A stretch of 64,000 nucleotides of DNA, from assembly GCF_002304005.1 (NCBI RefSeq), contig NZ_MRCQ01000012.1, positions 105,818-169,817 on the forward strand, given 5' to 3'. Source of the stretch: Flavobacterium sp. ACN6 (lineage in GTDB: Bacteria; Bacteroidota; Bacteroidia; Flavobacteriales; Flavobacteriaceae). The notes under the pieces are model-generated. The model searched no databases. It was not told where the DNA came from and worked only from the letters and a program-made list of their open reading frames with translations. Shown in pieces: positions 62,082 to 64,000 of this stretch (the first letter of the stretch is position 1; each line of letters begins with the position of its first letter). Made by a program: the position numbers and the translations under genes.

Positions 62082-63470
62082 ATGACTCTAATAAAATCTA
62101 TTTCTGGAATCCGTGGGACGATCGGAGGAAAAGTAGGAGATAATTTAACTCCTGTTGATGCAGTAAAATTTGCGTCGGCATACGGAACTTTCTTAAAAAA
62201 TAATATTGCTAAAGATAAATTGACAGTTGTAATTGGTCGTGATGCCAGAATTTCTGGACCAATGATTCACAACTTGGTTGTAAATACTTTAATAGGTTTA
62301 GGAATCAATGTAATTGATCTTGGACTTTCTACAACACCAACCGTTGAAGTTGCTGTGCCTTTAGAAAAAGCAGATGGCGGTATCATTTTAACTGCTTCGC
62401 ACAATCCAAAACAGTGGAACGCTTTAAAATTATTAAATGCTAAAGGAGAATTTTTGAGCGGTGCAGACGGTGCTAAAATTCTTGAAATTGCTGAAGCTGA
62501 AGCTTTCGATTTTTCAGATGTTGATAGTTTAGGTGAAATTACACTAAACGATGCGTACATGGATATTCATATCGATGAAGTTTTAAACTTGCCATTGGTT
62601 GATATTGAAGCCGTTAAAGAAGCTAAATTTAAAGTTGTTGTTGATGGAGTAAATTCATCTGGAGGGATTATTATTCCTAGACTTTTAAAATTAATGGGAG
62701 TTGAAGTGGTAGAATTATACTGCGAACCAAACGGACATTTTCCGCATAATCCAGAACCTTTAAAAGAGCATTTAACGGATATTTCTGAATTAGTTGTTAA
62801 AGAAAAAGCGCATTTAGGAATCGTTGTGGATCCAGATGTAGATCGCTTGGCTTTTATCAGCGAAGACGGCGAAATGTTTGGTGAAGAATATACTTTGGTT
62901 GCTTGTGCAGATTATGTATTAAGTAAAACTCCAGGAAATACAGTTTCGAATATGTCATCTTCTCGTGCCTTACGCGATGTAACTGCTGCACATAACGGAA
63001 GTTATGAAGCAAGTGCAGTAGGTGAGGTCAATGTTGTAGAATTGATGAAGAAAAATAACGCTATTATCGGTGGTGAAGGTAACGGTGGAATCATCTATCC
63101 TGAATTGCATTACGGAAGAGACAGTTTGGTTGGAGTTGCTTTATTCTTGACGCATTTAGCAAATAAAAAAATCAGTGTTTCTGCTTTAAGAGCCTCTTAT
63201 CCGGAATATTATATGAGTAAAAATAAAATTGAATTGACACCGCAAATTGATGTCGATGCGATTTTAACTCAAATGACAGAGAAATATAAAAACGAAGATA
63301 TTTCTACAATTGATGGCGTAAAAATTGATTTCGCAACAGAATGGGTTCATTTAAGAAAGTCAAATACAGAACCAATTATTCGTATTTATACTGAAGCACC
63401 TTCTCAAGATGCGGCAGATAAATTGGCTCTTCGTATTATTGACGAAATTAAAGTAATAGCTGGAATCTAA
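62082..63470 (+). CDS. glmM: Phosphohexomutase, probable phosphoglucosamine mutase
   Basis: A 462-residue alpha-D-phosphohexomutase. The active-site phosphoserine loop is IILTASHNPKQWNALKLL, the metal loop DPDVDRLAFISEDGE, the sugar loop GGEGNGGIIYPELHYGRD, and the C-terminal phosphate loop HLRKSNTEPIIRIY. The GEGNGG sugar loop and overall length fit GlmM-like enzymes of Bacteroidetes, which make glucosamine-1-phosphate for peptidoglycan and LPS; phosphomannomutase activity is the alternative. Single gene with a strong promoter and terminator. Confidence 0.88.
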   Translation: MTLIKSISGIRGTIGGKVGDNLTPVDAVKFASAYGTFLKNNIAKDKLTVVIGRDARISGPMIHNLVVNTLIGLGINVIDLGLSTTPTVEVAVPLEKADGGIILTASHNPKQWNALKLLNAKGEFLSGADGAKILEIAEAEAFDFSDVDSLGEITLNDAYMDIHIDEVLNLPLVDIEAVKEAKFKVVVDGVNSSGGIIIPRLLKLMGVEVVELYCEPNGHFPHNPEPLKEHLTDISELVVKEKAHLGIVVDPDVDRLAFISEDGEMFGEEYTLVACADYVLSKTPGNTVSNMSSSRALRDVTAAHNGSYEASAVGEVNVVELMKKNNAIIGGEGNGGIIYPELHYGRDSLVGVALFLTHLANKKISVSALRASYPEYYMSKNKIELTPQIDVDAILTQMTEKYKNEDISTIDGVKIDFATEWVHLRKSNTEPIIRIYTEAPSQDAADKLALRIIDEIKVIAGI

Positions 63471-63492
63471 GATTTTAGTTTTTTAATAGAAC

Positions 63493-63528
63493 AAAGGGCT
63501 GTCTTCAAAAAAGTAGACAGCCCTTTTT
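63493..63528 (+). terminator. Terminator of the phosphohexomutase gene
   Basis: AAAGGGCTGTCT pairs with AGACAGCCCTTT around a 10-base loop, followed by a T-run. Confidence 0.85.
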
Positions 63529-63545
63529 CTTTTTTTTTTACGAAA

Positions 63546-63757
63546 ACTCAGCTTTTTAGTTTGTCACGTGAAGTTATCATTCCATAGGAATGTTTCATCG
63601 GTAGAAAAAAAAATTGCCAGCCTCATTTACACGTTCGGTATGAACGTGTGATATTCAGATTGTTAAAAAATTATGTAAATCAAACGTTCCTACGGAACGA
63701 AAAATCGGATAACGTTATAATTTTCTACCGATGAAATGTTCCGATGGAACAAAATAT
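63546..63757. repeat. Foldback repeat element, copy 1
   Basis: A roughly 210-base element built of short palindromes: ATTCCATAGGAAT, CGTTCCTACGGAACG and GTTCCGATGGAAC. The outer parts are complementary over TTTCATCGGTAGAAAA and TTTTCTACCGATGAAA, so the whole can fold on itself. It repeats, with base changes, from 63824. No coding region is present. Confidence 0.8.
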
Positions 63758-63823
63758 TTATACTACTAAAAAGGATGTCTCCATTTTTGAGACTTTATTT
63801 GTTTTTTATGAAAGCCTGAAATT

Positions 63824-64000
63824 AGCTCTTTAGTTTTTCGCGTGAAGTTATCATTCCGTTGGAATGTTTCATTGGTAGAAAAAAAATTGCCAGCCTCATT
63901 TACACGTTCCGTAGGAACGTTTGATATTCAGATTGTTAAAAAATGATGTGAATCAAACGTTCCTAAGGAACGAAAAATACGCTAACATTATAATTTTCTA
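63824..64000. repeat. Foldback repeat element, copy 2 (cut by the window end)
   Basis: Direct copy of 63546-63757 with substitutions; TTGCCAGCCTCATTTACACG and GATATTCAGATTGTTAAAAA are identical in both. Hairpin arms change in a compensating way (CATTCCGTTGGAATG here, CATTCCATAGGAATG in copy 1). The element is cut off at the window edge. Confidence 0.8.

Noticed and set aside
63546..64000. CRISPR-like array
   Set aside because: Only two long copies are present, with palindromes inside the units and no short uniform repeats with unique spacers.

Overview
The window is chromosomal DNA of a Bacteroidetes bacterium, almost certainly a Flavobacterium. The DNA is AT-rich. Promoters show the Bacteroidetes -7 box TAnnTTTG (for example TATATTTG and TACTTTTG) and lack sigma70-like or strong Shine-Dalgarno signals. 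Family markers are a type B type-9-secretion C-terminal domain, a PorP/SprF-like protein, SprB repeats, a fused branched-chain E1 dehydrogenase, DUF3822 next to rsmD, and many lipoproteins. No tRNA, rRNA, prophage, integrase, IS element or CRISPR array was seen.

Layout. 1-6.8 kb: small envelope proteins, a TlpA-like thioredoxin, a RhuM protein and an ABC-F ATPase. 6.9-11.6 kb: pyrR-pyrB, a small conserved protein with rnz, pdxH and a CAP-domain lipoprotein. 11.7-22.1 kb (minus): a surface-adhesin locus made of an unknown exported protein, a 2259-residue SprB-like giant, a PorP/SprF-like protein and an OmpA/PD40 protein. 22.5-27.4 kb: a polyphosphate cluster (sixA, ppk, ppx, Crp/Fnr regulator) followed by a flavodoxin-fold oxidoreductase. 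27.4-29.2 kb (minus): dnaX, split into two frames at a run of ten A. 29.2-33.8 kb: accessory envelope genes, including a tandemly duplicated BON/LysM gene pair. 33.9-35.5 kb: RNase P RNA and a dicarboxylate/glutamate-type symporter. 36-41.2 kb: a two-component system divergent from an outer-membrane beta-barrel receptor. 41.2-46.6 kb: rsmD, DUF3822, a RecD-like helicase, an extradiol dioxygenase and kdsB. 46.8-63.5 kb: fused branched-chain ketoacid dehydrogenase E1, a degenerate M1-peptidase-like barrel protein, LOG protein, uvrA, Fic, a CLC channel, ggt, acpH and a glmM-like phosphohexomutase.

The most notable observations are these. (1) dnaX needs a -1 shift at an A10 tract (A AAA AAG context) to make full tau, and the short product would be gamma. 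(2) rnz is bracketed by a perfect 39-bp inverted repeat. (3) A DUF4375 gene has an in-frame TAG followed by 21 more family-like codons. (4) Several dispersed structured intergenic repeat families occur, one with copies at 33.4 and 53.2 kb and another as two foldback copies at 63.5-64 kb. (5) A palindrome sits at about -42 from the predicted start of the oxidoreductase gene that follows the Crp/Fnr gene. (6) The giant adhesin carries a nearly identical 270-bp tandem duplication. All functional calls rest on motifs read by eye; no database search was run.
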